Shown here in pieces: positions 47,961-59,021 of a DNA stretch of 64,000 nt (the stretch's first letter is position 1; each line of letters begins with the position of its first letter). The position numbers and the translations under genes were made by a program. The notes under the pieces were generated by a model. That model had not been told where the DNA came from and did not search any database. It saw nothing but the letters and a program-made list of their open reading frames with translations. Source of the DNA: Sporobolomyces roseus (Eukaryota > Basidiomycota > Microbotryomycetes > Sporidiobolales > Sporidiobolaceae); the NCBI GenBank assembly GCA_016617785.1, contig JADILM010000007.1:496001-560000 (forward strand), read 5' to 3'.

Positions 47961-50900
47961 TTAGTACTGTTGCCGTGATTGAGGAGAGTCAGTCACCAGT
48001 GAGGGATAGTCCAAGAGGAAAAAGATAGGGCTCACTTGGTAACCACCATAATTTTGTTGCTGTTGTGGGAATCCAGTCGGTTGCGACATCATCATCTGAG
48101 GTTGACCCATGAAGCCAGTCGCTTGAGGTTGCATAGGTTGTTGACCGAAACCTAGGAGAAACGAACGAGCTTGATTAGTAAACCTGCGAGATCAAGGAGT
48201 ATTGGGACGCAGCTCACCAAATCCAGTGGGTTGTGGTCGAAGGGCATCGTATCGATCAGGTTGCTGAGAAGGAAGGTGAGTCGAACCTTTCGTGAAAGTT
48301 CCATCTTTCATCGCAGCGAAAACATTCGTTGGTGCATTGTGACTCGCTCCCGTCGATGCGACCGTGTTTGCGGAAGAGCCGGTTTGAGAAGGAGGCATCG
48401 GGTTAAATTGGATCGGCTGTTGGGGCTGCTGAGGTTGCTGCGACATGAAACCGGTTGCTTGAGGAGCGAATCCAGTTTGCTGAGGCCGCATGTAAGAGGG
48501 TTGCTGCTGTTGAGACATGAAGCCAGTTTGCTGCATCGACATAGGAGAGACCATGCTGTTGAAACCGGTAGGTTCTGCGAGAGAGGAGAACGATTCTCGT
48601 TAGTTTTGATCACCAGATCCAGAGACGGCAAGACTTACGAGACATCATCGAGGGGTAGCCAGTCATCATAGGTTGCTGCTGCATTCCTCCCATCCCTCCA
48701 CCGAATCCAGTCATTTGAGCGTTGATACCGGGCACAGCGAAAGGATCTCCGAAGGGGTTTGCAACTTGACCGAAACCGGTCATTTGAGGTTGCATTCCCA
48801 TTGAGAAGCCAGTTCTCATCGGTTGGAGAGGAGCGAGGAGTGATTGGTTCGAAGCGGTAGGAGTAACGGGACCTCGAGGACCATTCGGATTGAATCCAGT
48901 CGCTTGAGGAGTAAGGAAAGAACCGCCAGTTTGTTGAGCGTACTGCTGTTGTCCGCCGATAGGTGCTGAGGATGATCGATTGACAGAACTGCTGCCGTTG
49001 ATCTGAGCCAATAGTCCATCGTTGTAGGTCAGTCCTTGATTTGAATCGGCACGTTTCGGGTCGGGAGCTGTGGCGGTTTCGACGAGAGGAGCAGGTTGAG
49101 CGGGAGCGGGAGGAGGAGCGGGAGGAGTAGGTGCAGGAGGAGGTGTAGGGACGGCTGCGACTGGCGAAGGTGCGGGAGGAGGAGAAGCTGCTTTAGGAGT
49201 AGGTTTGACGTCCCATGCGTCGTCATCGAATCCACTTTGTTGAGGTTGAGTCGAGTTCGAGCGCTGAGGAGCTTCGGAGATGGCAGGAGAGGAGACTCGA
49301 ACAGCTGGGGACGAAGAGCGGTTCTTCTCCAATTCGGAAGCGGCTGATGCGAGTGCAGACGTGTTGACCGAATTCGAGCTGGCAGCGGTGTTGCGTCGTC
49401 CTCTTCGAGGTTTGAGGGTACCATCGGGTCCGGAACTGAAGAGTTGAGGAGCTGGAGGAATGGGCTCTCCTCGAGATAGTTTTTGAGCGAGGATTTCGTC
49501 GGCAGCGATTTGAGCCTCTCGAGCTGCTCGCTCTTTGTCCTTGTCCTTGTTCGGCACTGCAGGAGCGTACTTCTCCCTAATGTACTTCTTGACTCGAACG
49601 ACGTCTCCTTCTTTGAGTCCTAGACTTCGAAGGTTACCCTCCTCGAAATCTGGGATTAAATCGGCGTCGAAGCCTTCGTTGTCGGCGTTGCGAGCGTATC
49701 GAGTACAGTGATCGACGTCGCATCCAGCTGAGAGGAAGAAGTCGAACCAATCAAAGTCGGATCGTTTGGGTTTCGAAACAGTCACGACTGATCGAGAAGC
49801 GTCGCGAGCGGTAGTCGAAGAAGAGTCGTTGCGAGATGATCGAACGTCGTCTCGTCGGCGGTTTGAGCGTTCTTCGTCTCGAGAAGAAGAGGATTTGCGT
49901 CCCGAAGTGACCTCCTTGAGATAGTTTGTATCTTCGAGCGACATCTTCTCGACTGGAACTTCGATGATGACACCGTTGACTTTGTGTAATCGAATCTTGT
50001 TCGCGTTGAGTCCGAGGAATTCGGCTTCGACTTTGAATTGACCAGTTCGATCTTTCCAAATTCGAGTCTTGTTGAGATTCGGTTCTATGGAAAGAAGCAA
50101 AGTCAGTACCTCCTCTACGCGAGTAATCAGCGAAAGATGGAAAACGTACTCTTCATCTCCTTGCTCTTCCTGTCCTTCTCCCTATCCCTCGGTCTCGCCG
50201 CAAGTGCTGGAGGTTCATCATCATCGATATCATCTCTCCTAGCCGGTACCGGAATTGGTTGAGCCTTCGGAGCTTCCTTCAACCTGTCCCTTCTCTCCCT
50301 TTCTGCCCTCCTCTCTTGCTTGGCCTTTTCCTCGAGCTTTCTCGCTTCTCTTCGCTTGACCGCCTCCGCATCTGCATCGATCTGCGCTTTCAAAGCTTCT
50401 TCGTCGGCTGCGACTTGTCGTGCTTCGTCATCTTCTGCAGCGGCTCGTGATATCGCGCTTCGGATTGGAGGAGGTGCAGTGAAAGAAGCAGCGGGAGGGG
50501 GAGACATAGGGGCGCGAGGAGCTGGAGGGGGTGCTGGTGCGGGAGGAGGGGTAGCACTCTCAGCTCCTTCATCGATCTGCAGGAAGTACACGCTACTGAG
50601 TTTTGACCGAAATCGTGAGAAGAGGCAGAGAAGGTTACCTCGATGTAACTAGCAGGTACGACTCCTTCTTCTCCTGTTCCGATTCTTCTCACTTTCGCCC
50701 ATTCCGCATCATCACTACCACCAACGATGTATTCGACTCTCTCTCCTTCTGTCAAACTCAACTCGTCGTCTCCTGCAGATTCGAAATCGTATAATGCGAG
50801 AGCGTTTCCTTGCTTCGATGAGACTGAGAGGCCGTTCATAGCTGGAATAGGAGGAGCTGGAGGTGCGGGAGGGGGAGATGCAGCAGCAGAACGAATCGGA

Positions 50901-52341
50901 GGAGGTTGGATAGCGTTGGATGAAGCGCTTCGAATAGGAGGGGGAGGAGGAATGTAGGCTGATGATGAAGAAGCGACAGGGGGAGGAGGGGGAGGAGGGA
51001 CTGATCCATTGGAGGAGCCAGCTGCACCGATTGGAGGAGGAGGCACGCCGTTCGAGTAAGTCGATTCAGATTCCCCTCCTCCTCTCCCTTCTTCGATTTT
51101 GGCGACTATCTCCTCAAACTCGTGCTTGTCCGAAACGACAAAGTGTAGTTCTCCAGACGTCGGGAATTCGAGGTGAAGGTGTTTTGACTTTTCCGTGTTG
51201 AAAGAGGTGAGGGTCGAAAGAGGATATTGTTGAACGGGTGTCTAAGAAGACAGAAGGTCGTGAGCACAGATTCGGACGGAAAGAGGACGAGACTCACTTT
51301 GTCGCTCTCGCTCGCGAAGAATACAGCTCCATTCCCTACTCCCAATGTTCCCTTTTTCTTCTTTTTCTTCGCATCGAGCGACTGTGGACCCTTTGATTAC
51401 TTAGACGTTCCCTTGATGTACGAAGGATCAAAAGACTCACTGTCACGCTCCATGTTTTGATATCTCCAGCTACTGCACTCGCTCCAGCACTTCGCTCAGC
51501 GGGACTAACATAGGCTGCCGCTGGAGTCGAATACTCTTCCTCTTCTTCAGGTGCCTGTGAGAAGTGTGGAGCGATCAAAGAACAGCGCTCAAGCAGATCA
51601 GAGCCAAGTGAGCGTACTTGAGCGTATTCTTGTTCAGGTTCGGCTTCTTCTTCGTAAGCTGCTCCTGCATCTCCGCCCTATTAAACGCCTTGATCAGCTC
51701 GAGAACTCCTGCGGTTCAGGACGATGAACTCACTTCAAGGTAATTCGCCGGAACGAATCCGACAACTTTCCCTCCCAATTTTCGACACAAGATCCAATCT
51801 CCCTCGTCTACGAGAACTTCCAATTGTTCACCTTCTCCAATATCCATCTCTTCTTCATTCTCCATCTCTCCCGTCGATTCATCTCGAGCAGGAACGTAAT
51901 CGTAGAGAGCTTGAGTAGTTCGAAGTGCCGGACAAGGTGCGATGTAAGATGCTGGTACGAGGCCTATTTGAGGAGTTGCAGTTGGATCGGAAGTCTTGAG
52001 TTTGACCTTGTGCCAACTAGTGTAGCCAAAGTGGGTCAGCTCTATAGATTCGAATGCATGATCGAAATGGTTCAAGTGACGGCGTGTGCAATTGCCCTTC
52101 GAGTGGTGCCCTCTCATCGTCCTCTAGACTGATCGGTAGCTTGCACGTCGTTCTTTGAGGGTTATAGGAAGACGCTGCATCGTTCGTCGTCCCCTCTAGC
52201 AGCTCTGAGAGAGAGGTTCACTCACTCTGGATCATCATCCTCCAACACCCAAACTATATCATCTTCCTTGACTGATAACTCCTCCTCCGTTTGTGCATCG
52301 TAATCGAATTCTACCTTGGCGAGTCCCAGGTGGATCGACAT
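47961..52341 (-). CDS. SLA1: Endocytic actin-regulatory adaptor SLA1
   Basis: Sla1 links NPFxD cargo, clathrin and the actin machinery at endocytic patches. The N-terminus MSIHLGLAKVEFDYDAQTEE starts SH3-1; SH3-2 reads RTTQALYDYVPARDESTGEM with GFVPANYLEV; SH3-3 reads NALALYDFESAGDDELSLTE with GVVPASYIEV. SHD1 is RIWKDRTGQFKVEAEFLGLN, VEKMSLED; SHD2 is FDWFDFFLSAGCDVDHCTRY with LGLKEGDVVRVKKYI. The C-terminal third holds many QxTGF-type repeats (PQATGFNPNG, PQMTGFGQV, QQTGFAPQATGF), the phosphorylation sites of Ark/Prk kinases. The last exon adds only Tyr and the stop at 47961. A leader intron acceptor (TTTCAG) lies 11 bp before the start codon. Proline-rich stretches between SH3-2 and SH3-3 are extended. 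Confidence 0.93.
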
Positions 52342-52888
52342 TGCGTAGAAACCTGAAACGAGACGAGAAAGGGAAAGAGGGTCGAGTGGGGGAGCTGGGA
52401 AAGGGAAGGGGGAAGAGAGAGAGCTGAGTCTTGCTTCGCGATATCGCTGCTAATTCGTAGTCTATTCGTCGCAAGAGATTAGGTGTTGACCTTATCGGGG
52501 TTCGGTGTTGGGCAGAAGTTTGCAAGTGACGACGGGAGAATTTTCGCAAGAAAGTCGCTTCTTTCGTTTATTTCTTTACACCAAGACCTCTAGTCGTCGT
52601 GTGCGTGAGTGAGACGTCACACATAACGATCGATGTGAGTCGATCAAACCAGGAAGAATTGCGAAAAATCAACGAAAAATGCGCTTTCGCTTCAACCCTA
52701 CTATCGTCTCTGAAGCACTCCTTTACGACTGGCTTGACGGTACGGCGTCGTCGGAAGTGATTCAGCATCGGAAGTTGTTGTGAACTCCGAACTTTCTCTC
52801 GGACTTTTTTGCATCATCGTCTCTCTCCTTCCTCCCATTCACTTCCTATCTCCCGCTTCGTGTCACCTCTGCCTCGAACTGCTTCAAG
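52342..52888. other. Divergent promoter region of SLA1 and the MDR oxidoreductase
   Basis: About 550 bp between two start codons hold the leader intron of SLA1 (acceptor near 52353) and both promoters. No separate gene is visible. Confidence 0.5.
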
Positions 52889-53129
52889 ATGACCACCTCG
52901 ATCCCTTCAAAGATGAAAGCAGTCTCGATTCAACATCCCCTCAAATCCGACTTTTCAAACTTGTCAATCGAAGAGAGACCAGTACCCAAAGACCTGAGCC
53001 CTACTCAAGTGCTCATCAAAGTCCGAGTGAGTCGTTTCCTAACCTCTGCCGGCCAGAAAATCCTGAGACTGATTCTTTTCGTTCTTCGCAACCTCTTTTC
53101 CGTTTCTCTCTCTCTCTCTCTCTCTCTTC

Positions 53130-53190
<61 letters not shown>

Positions 53191-54455
53191 TTCGCAGGCC
53201 GTCTCTCTCAACGCTCGAGACTCGCAAATTGCGTCCGGACGTTACCCTGCACCGATACAAGTCGCACGAGGTATTATACCAGGCAGCGATGCGTCGGGGG
53301 ATGTAGTAGCAATTGGAAAGGACGTTACCCGAGTGAAAGTGGGAGACAGAGTAACTCCCATCTTCTCCCAGAGCTTCCTTCATGGTCAGTATGATCCGGA
53401 TTATCAAAAATCGGGACTTGGAGGAGGACTCGATGGGGTTCTGAGGGAGTACTTTGCTTGCGATCGTGAGTTCACTTCGTATCCCGCCAGGTTGTGCATA
53501 GCTGATCGCCTTGGATCTGGTAGAGGAGGGAGTCGTGAAAGTTCCTGAGCACCTCAATTACGTTCAAGCTTGCACCAGCGTCATCACCGTTAGCCGATTA
53601 CTTTCCCCTTGTCAAGTCGTCTACTGATCTTCTCTCGGCTCATAGGGTGTGACGGCGTGGCATTGCCTCTATGGCCATCCTGGAGCCGTTCTCGCTTCAG
53701 GTCAAACCGTTCTCGTTCTCGGAACAGGAGGAGTATCCATCTACGCTGCTCAGATCGCTCTCGCAGCCGGATGCAGAGTGATCGCTACTTCGTCTTCAGA
53801 TGAGAAGTTGCAGAGGATCAAGAAAGAGTTGGGAGTACAAGAGACGGTCAATTACAGAACGAATCCAGAGTGGGAGAAAGAGGTCATCGAGAAGAATGGA
53901 GGGAGAGGAGTCGACCATGTTATCGAGAGTGAGTCGAAATTGCCGCTTAAGCTCTACTACATATGGAAGTTGACAGACTTTCTTCATTTTGTTCAGTCGG
54001 AGGAGCTGGAACGCTCGTTCGCTCGATCAGATCTTGCTGTCCAGGTGGAAATGTTTGGGTCGTCGGGTAAGACTCCTTTTCCCTCTGTCGTTCTGGTCCT
54101 CTCACTGATAGTACCTCCCGAAATCTTCAGCTACATGTCAGACTACGCCCCTCAGGCGGATACATCCGAGCAGCCCGAACATGCGAAAGAGATCCTGTAT
54201 TCTCAAGCGGTTGTGCGAGGTGTAGTTTGCGGATCGAGAGACATGTTCGAAGACTTGATCGGATGCGTCGAGATCAACAGAATTGTTCCCGTTGTCGACA
54301 AGGTGAGTCTCGTTTCCTCGTATCACAGGACGAAGATAGGTGACTGATCCCCCCCCCCACTCGACAGGTCTTCCCTTTCGAGCAAACACAAGAAGCTTAC
54401 CGATACCTGGACTCTGGAAAACACTTCGGAAAGGTCTGCATCGAACTCTCGTAGA
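52889..54455 (+). CDS. Medium-chain dehydrogenase/reductase (zinc-less alcohol dehydrogenase type)
   Basis: This is a predicted NAD(P)H-dependent oxidoreductase of the MDR superfamily. The N-terminal GroES-like domain reads MKAVSIQHPLKSDFSNLSIE, VLIKVRAVSLNARDSQIASG and IIPGSDASGDVVAIGKDVTR, with KVGDRVTPIF. The Rossmann domain follows: YGHPGAVLASGQTVLVLGTG, GVSIYAAQIALAAGCRVIAT and GRGVDHVIEIGGAGTL. The C-terminus reads RIVPVVDKVFPFEQTQEAYR and FGKVCIELS. The Cys ligands of the catalytic and structural zincs are missing, so a zinc-independent member is likely. Intron 1 (53027-53197) is almost wholly a CT microsatellite. Substrate cannot be told. Confidence 0.85.
53104..53190 (+). repeat. CT microsatellite filling intron 1 of the MDR gene
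   Basis: A run of CT units with TTT and AT interruptions covers about 87 bp directly before the TTCGCAG acceptor at 53197. It serves as a very long polypyrimidine tract. Confidence 0.9.
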
Positions 54456-54566
54456 TCCTCGAATAGAGCGCAATACAGAAAGAACAGTACAACTTTGATT
54501 GAACAGTCAACTTTGATTCGATTTCAAGCTTTCTCTTCCTTCCTCCTATTTAACGACCACCACACT

Positions 54567-56174
54567 CTACTCGCTTGCCTCAGCAGCTCTCTGGAGCAAC
54601 ATAGGCAACAAAGTACCAGAACGAGGGAAGTGACCTTTCTCTGCTTTCTTGAGCACGTCTTTCCAAGTTTGCGACTTCGAAACTTGTTTCCAGTCCTTGA
54701 CGATCAAGTCGTGGACGAGACAGCGGTAGGCAGGGAAATGGTAGCAATCATTGACGAGCGCTTCTTGCACTGCGTGGGAGAATGAATGGTGAGCGTCTAC
54801 CGAGAGACAAAAGAGTGAAAGAGATGAAACTGACCTGCAGTTTTGGTGGTGAAGGAGAATTTGAGTTGAGCAAGAGCGAGTTCCTGTAAGTCGGGCATTT
54901 CGAAGCGACAAGCGAGACGGCTATCCAAAGATCCGGTTAGTGAGTTGGCAAGAGGAAGCGAAAGCAGAAGAATTCACTAGGTTGATCGAGGTGAAACGGG
55001 TGTAGGCCTGTCAGGGTAACGCTTGCGGTATCCACGGAGGTAGACATCTCTACCTTGACTGCTGAGGGGTCTGTAGAAGTGACTACACGGTTAGAATACA
55101 ATTTAAAGGTAGCGAAAGCGAGCAAAAGACGAGAACTCACGCGAACTGAATCTTTCCGGTAAGGAGATAGACGAGAATAGCTTTCATCGTCGAGTAAGCG
55201 CCGTCGTCGATGTGGATCTCCGTCATCTCCTCTTCGTCTTCGTCATCACTTGAGGGTTGCGCTTTGTTCCCAACAACAACCTTCTTCTTTCGCTTCGATT
55301 CTCCACTCTTCTCGTGTCCCTCCTTCTCCGATTCATCCTTGACCATGTCAGCACTGAACTCTGGCGACTTGCGCTTCGAACGTTGAGAACCGATCAACTC
55401 AGGTGCAACGAGATCCTCGAGATCGTCGTCTTCATCGCTGGCATCAGAATCATCTGCGAACGAGATCGACTTGTGTCCTCCTCCCGATGAGCGACGAAGG
55501 TGGGGAGAAGGGAAGAAAGCGTCACGGAAGCAAGTTGAGGCGGCGGCGAGAACAGATTTGGTCGAGTAAAAAGGTCGAGAAGGAGAAGAGGCGAGAACGA
55601 ATCGGACGTTGTTGGGGCGAGGGGTTTCGACGAAAGAGGAGAGAGCTTCGAGAGGGTGCAGTGCTGAGGGTTCTGAAGAGGTGGCGACGACAGGAACGTC
55701 GTATGCAGTCTCCATCGAGAATGTGAGGTGAATATCGATTGTAGTTGGCTCTTCGTCTCCCCAAAGTTTCGTGACTTCCGACCATTGACGCTCAGTTTGG
55801 AAAGTGACATCTGATCCACTACCAGACGAAAGGATCCAAGAATACCCAGGTGCTTCGCTCAACTCGACGCCGACTTCGTCTCCTTCGCGAGCGTAGTAGA
55901 CAGTTGAAATCGTCTGTTCGATGTCGAGCGATTGATCGCCTGTAATCTCGGTTCGGAAGATAGTGAAAGTGACGAGGAAAGCCTCGCTGAGTCGCGGAGA
56001 GTGAGTAAGGGTGAACGAGAATGGTTCTCCGTCGATATGGACAGACGAAGGAAGAAGTTTTTGCTTGTCGATTCCTCGCTTGAGGCGTACAGGATCGTCC
56101 TCCTCCCCTCTCAAGTCAAGCGAGAAAGTGACTTTGCAATCGCGATTGATGGTGCGAGTATCAGAGGTGAACAT
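54567..56174 (-). CDS. BTB/POZ-domain protein, possibly with a MATH-like N-terminus
   Basis: The BTB fold is recognisable in NNVRFVLASSPSRPFYSTKS, VLAAASTCFRDAFF and, after an acidic/basic insertion, EIHIDDGAYSTMKAILVYLL. A downstream exon reads RLACRFEMPDLQELALAQLK and a helical tail DCYHFPAYRCLVHDLIVKDW. The N-terminal 150 residues (CKVTFSLDLRGEEDD; FSFTLTHSPRLSEAFLVTFT) resemble a MATH-type beta sandwich. An upstream exon, joined by a GTAAGT donor near 56265 and CGCACAG acceptor, would add FDFTIRLSLSYSTQDQLKVL, which also fits, but I find no start codon for it, so the CDS is given from ATG 56174. BTB proteins often bind Cullin-3 as substrate adaptors; that role here is an inference. Confidence 0.65.
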
Positions 56175-56501
56175 GTTTGAGAAGAAGTGTAGCTGTGCGA
56201 CGGAGAAGTTGTCAGACAGATTCTAGGGCTTTGCAGCATATGGGGAGCAACGCGCACTTACTACTTTGAGCTGATCCTGTGTCGAGTAGGAGAGACTGAG
56301 ACGAATTGTGAAATCGAAGTGAGAGAAGAGAGGGAGAGAGCAAGGTTTGCTCGAATTTGCTCGTTCTTCGTTCCCCAAATTTTTCGCAAGTTTCGCCAAC
56401 ACGACTTCTGATCCACTCTGAAGAGCTCATGATGCAATTTATGGTACAAAGGTATACGAAAGTGCAATTACGATAAAATTCTGAACGCGGCGAATCGCGA
56501 T

Positions 56502-58641
56502 CTAACCATCATCCTCTCCAGCTCCAGCGCCTTCATCGTCACTCGGTGGTAGAGCAGCTTCTCCTTCCTTCGCATCTGCAGGTCCCCTCGGTCGTTCAGG
56601 GTTCTCCCCCTTCTTGAAGACTGCCGCAACAGGAATCACTCCCTTGGGGTTCAAGTATCTGATACATCGAACACTTCCTGTCAGTACACGATCAAGAGGA
56701 GCTGACGAGAGAGTGTAGACGTACTCGAAGTCCGATCCAATGTGAACATCGAGATAATTGAGCCATTTCGAGAACGTCAATTCCTCCTCCTCGACCTGTC
56801 TCATCCTCTTGTAAACCTGTTCCTTCTTGAACTCATCAATCTTCTCTGTCAACCCGAGTCCCTTTGAATCCAAAGGATCTCGTCTCTGATCAGCGAGATC
56901 TTTATCCGATAATCGACCAGCTTTGTTGAGATCTTCTAGCTTCGTGTTGGCTTCGGTCACTCGCTTGTTGTATTCAAGGTAATGAGGTTCGAGGAGAAGT
57001 AGTCCGAGTCCAGGTGCTTTCGGGATGTGAATGCGAGAGGGACCGAAAGTTTCGGGAATCAGTGAGGCGGGAGTCGAGGAGCGAACGGCGAGAATCGTTA
57101 AACCAATCATTTTGCGCTGTAAAGGGGAAGTGCTGCCCGTCTCAGCACAGTACGGCAAGATGTGCAGATGGGAGAAATCGCCCTACGATTTGATGAAGCA
57201 TGAAAGATTGACCGAGGAAGCTGACAGAAACGTATTCGGTATCGTTCACGACGAAAGGTTCCGAGATCTGCAGCGAGAATCACATCAGCTCAAGAATCGT
57301 GCAAAAGGAGAGTACTGGGGGACGTACCTCTAGTTTACGCATAACTCGTTGACAACTCCTATCCCTGAAATCCTTTCCAACCGTGAAATTGTAATAGTTG
57401 TGCGATCCTTCATAAGCCGCAACGAACTCCCTAGCTTGCTCCAACGCTTCTTTCGAGATCCTCCACTTCTTCTTCTCCGCTACATCCTCTGTGAATCCAC
57501 TCTCCTCTGGTCGACTCGCCCAGAACTCTTTCGAAGCTTCGATGATTGGTGAGGTGATAGGAGGTTGAGGTTCAGAACCTTCGACAGGAGCCGATGCCGT
57601 TCGGGTTCTTTCGAGCATCTTGCCCATCTCTGAGGAAGGTTTTGGTCCGAGGAAGACGTGGGTCGGTAGAGTGTATTCGTACTGTCGTTGATCGCAAAGC
57701 TTGCGGGGGTCGAAAGCACCTTGAACTCGGGTAGTCGCCCACAGTCGGATGGCGGGAGGGAGGAAAGTGTTGATGTAGTCTTCGAAAGTCGAATCTGAGG
57801 GCATGTCGGGAGGAGTAAGAATGAGTTTGAGGGAGAGGACGTTGAGAGCTGCATGCACGCCTGCATCGGTACGAGCAGCACGAGCGAGCGAAACCTAGAA
57901 GAGTGCAGATGTCGTGAGTGCAATCCGATGAATCGAGAGTCAAGAAAGATGCGGACCTTTTGATGATTGTTCGAGTTGTCTTCACTGATCGCTCCAGCTT
58001 TAACCAAGGCCTTGAAGACCTCACCTTCGATCGTATCCTGACCAGGGTTACTATACACGAAAGCCTGATCAGCAGGGGCAAGCGAGATCGAGTGCAAAGA
58101 GAGAAATTCGGACGAACACTTGCGATCCCTTGTAACCGATTCCATTGTACCCTATCAGAGCTGCGACCTTTCTCTTCGGCAGTTTATCCTTCTTGTCTTC
58201 CTCTGCCTTCCCACCCTCAGCAGAACCAGCAGCAGCTGCAGCATCTCCCTCTGTTTCCCCTTCTTTCTTTCCCCACTGCCTCATGTTCCCCTCTCCCTTC
58301 CCAGTATTCCTGCCCCCCCAGCTTCTACTATCTCCTCCTCCTCTTCCACCCCTCCCTCCTCTTCCTCCTCGTTTCCCTCTCCCTCCACCTTTTTTGAAAT
58401 CTTTGCGAGCTGAAGGAGAGTCTGTATCTTTAGGATTGAATGGACTGGAAGGTGCATCTCCTGATCCTTTAGTTGATTCTGATGCTGCTAGGTTCGAAGC
58501 TGCAGTCTTGGGTGCTGGTCCTTCATCAGTTCGAGGTCGCTTTGATGGAGTTGCTGAATCGCCTGTTGAAGCTGCTGCGGCTTCACGCTTGTTGGAAGAC
58601 ATCTTGGGAGCTCTTTTGATCCTCTGTTGAGCTCGAGGCAA
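56502..58641 (-). CDS. PUS1: tRNA pseudouridine synthase PUS1
   Basis: Pus1 isomerises uridines at several tRNA positions (and in U2 snRNA) in nucleus and mitochondria. After a low-complexity Ala/Gly/Arg-rich N-terminus, exons read RKVAALIGYNGIGYKGSQ, NPGQDTIEGEVFKALVKAGA and VSLARAARTDAGVHAALNVL, where the Asp in RTDAGVHA is the catalytic residue. Further segments are FDPRKLCDQRQYEYTLPTHV, EGSHNYYNFTVGKDFRDRSC, MIGLTILAVRSSTPASLIPE and KAPGLGLLLLEPHYLEYNKR. The end is acidic (SDDEGAGAGEDDG). About five introns are present. Start 58641 gives MPRAQQRIKRAPKM, a basic stretch; ATG 58602 is the alternative. Confidence 0.9.
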
Positions 58642-59021
58642 TGCTTTAGCTACTGTGAGTGAATAGTCGAAACCGAAGAATTCTCCTTCGGATTTTTAAT
58701 TTTTCGTAGGATCCATTCCAATCCATTCGAATTTTCTTTCAATGGAGGCCTCACTATGAAGCGAACGAAACGTATACTAGACAAAGCGGATCTCGAGCGA
58801 ATCAAATTCGAACTTCACCGTCCTCTCGGTTTTCGCAAAAATCGAGGAAGTACATCGTGAACGCTAGACGTCCCTCCCTTGCTTTGATCCCGATACGAAA
58901 CAGCGTATAAATCTGACAAAGAACTGAAGGTGTCGACAAAAGATGCTTGCATGAGAGACAGAGAGAGGCAAATAATCTAGTAACGAAGGAAACGACAAAA
59001 TTCACCCAAAACAGAAATGCA
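58642..59021. other. Intergenic region between PMT4 and PUS1
   Basis: About 380 bp hold the PUS1 promoter and the PMT4 3' UTR. It is relatively AT-rich near 58690-58760. No gene is visible. Confidence 0.5.
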
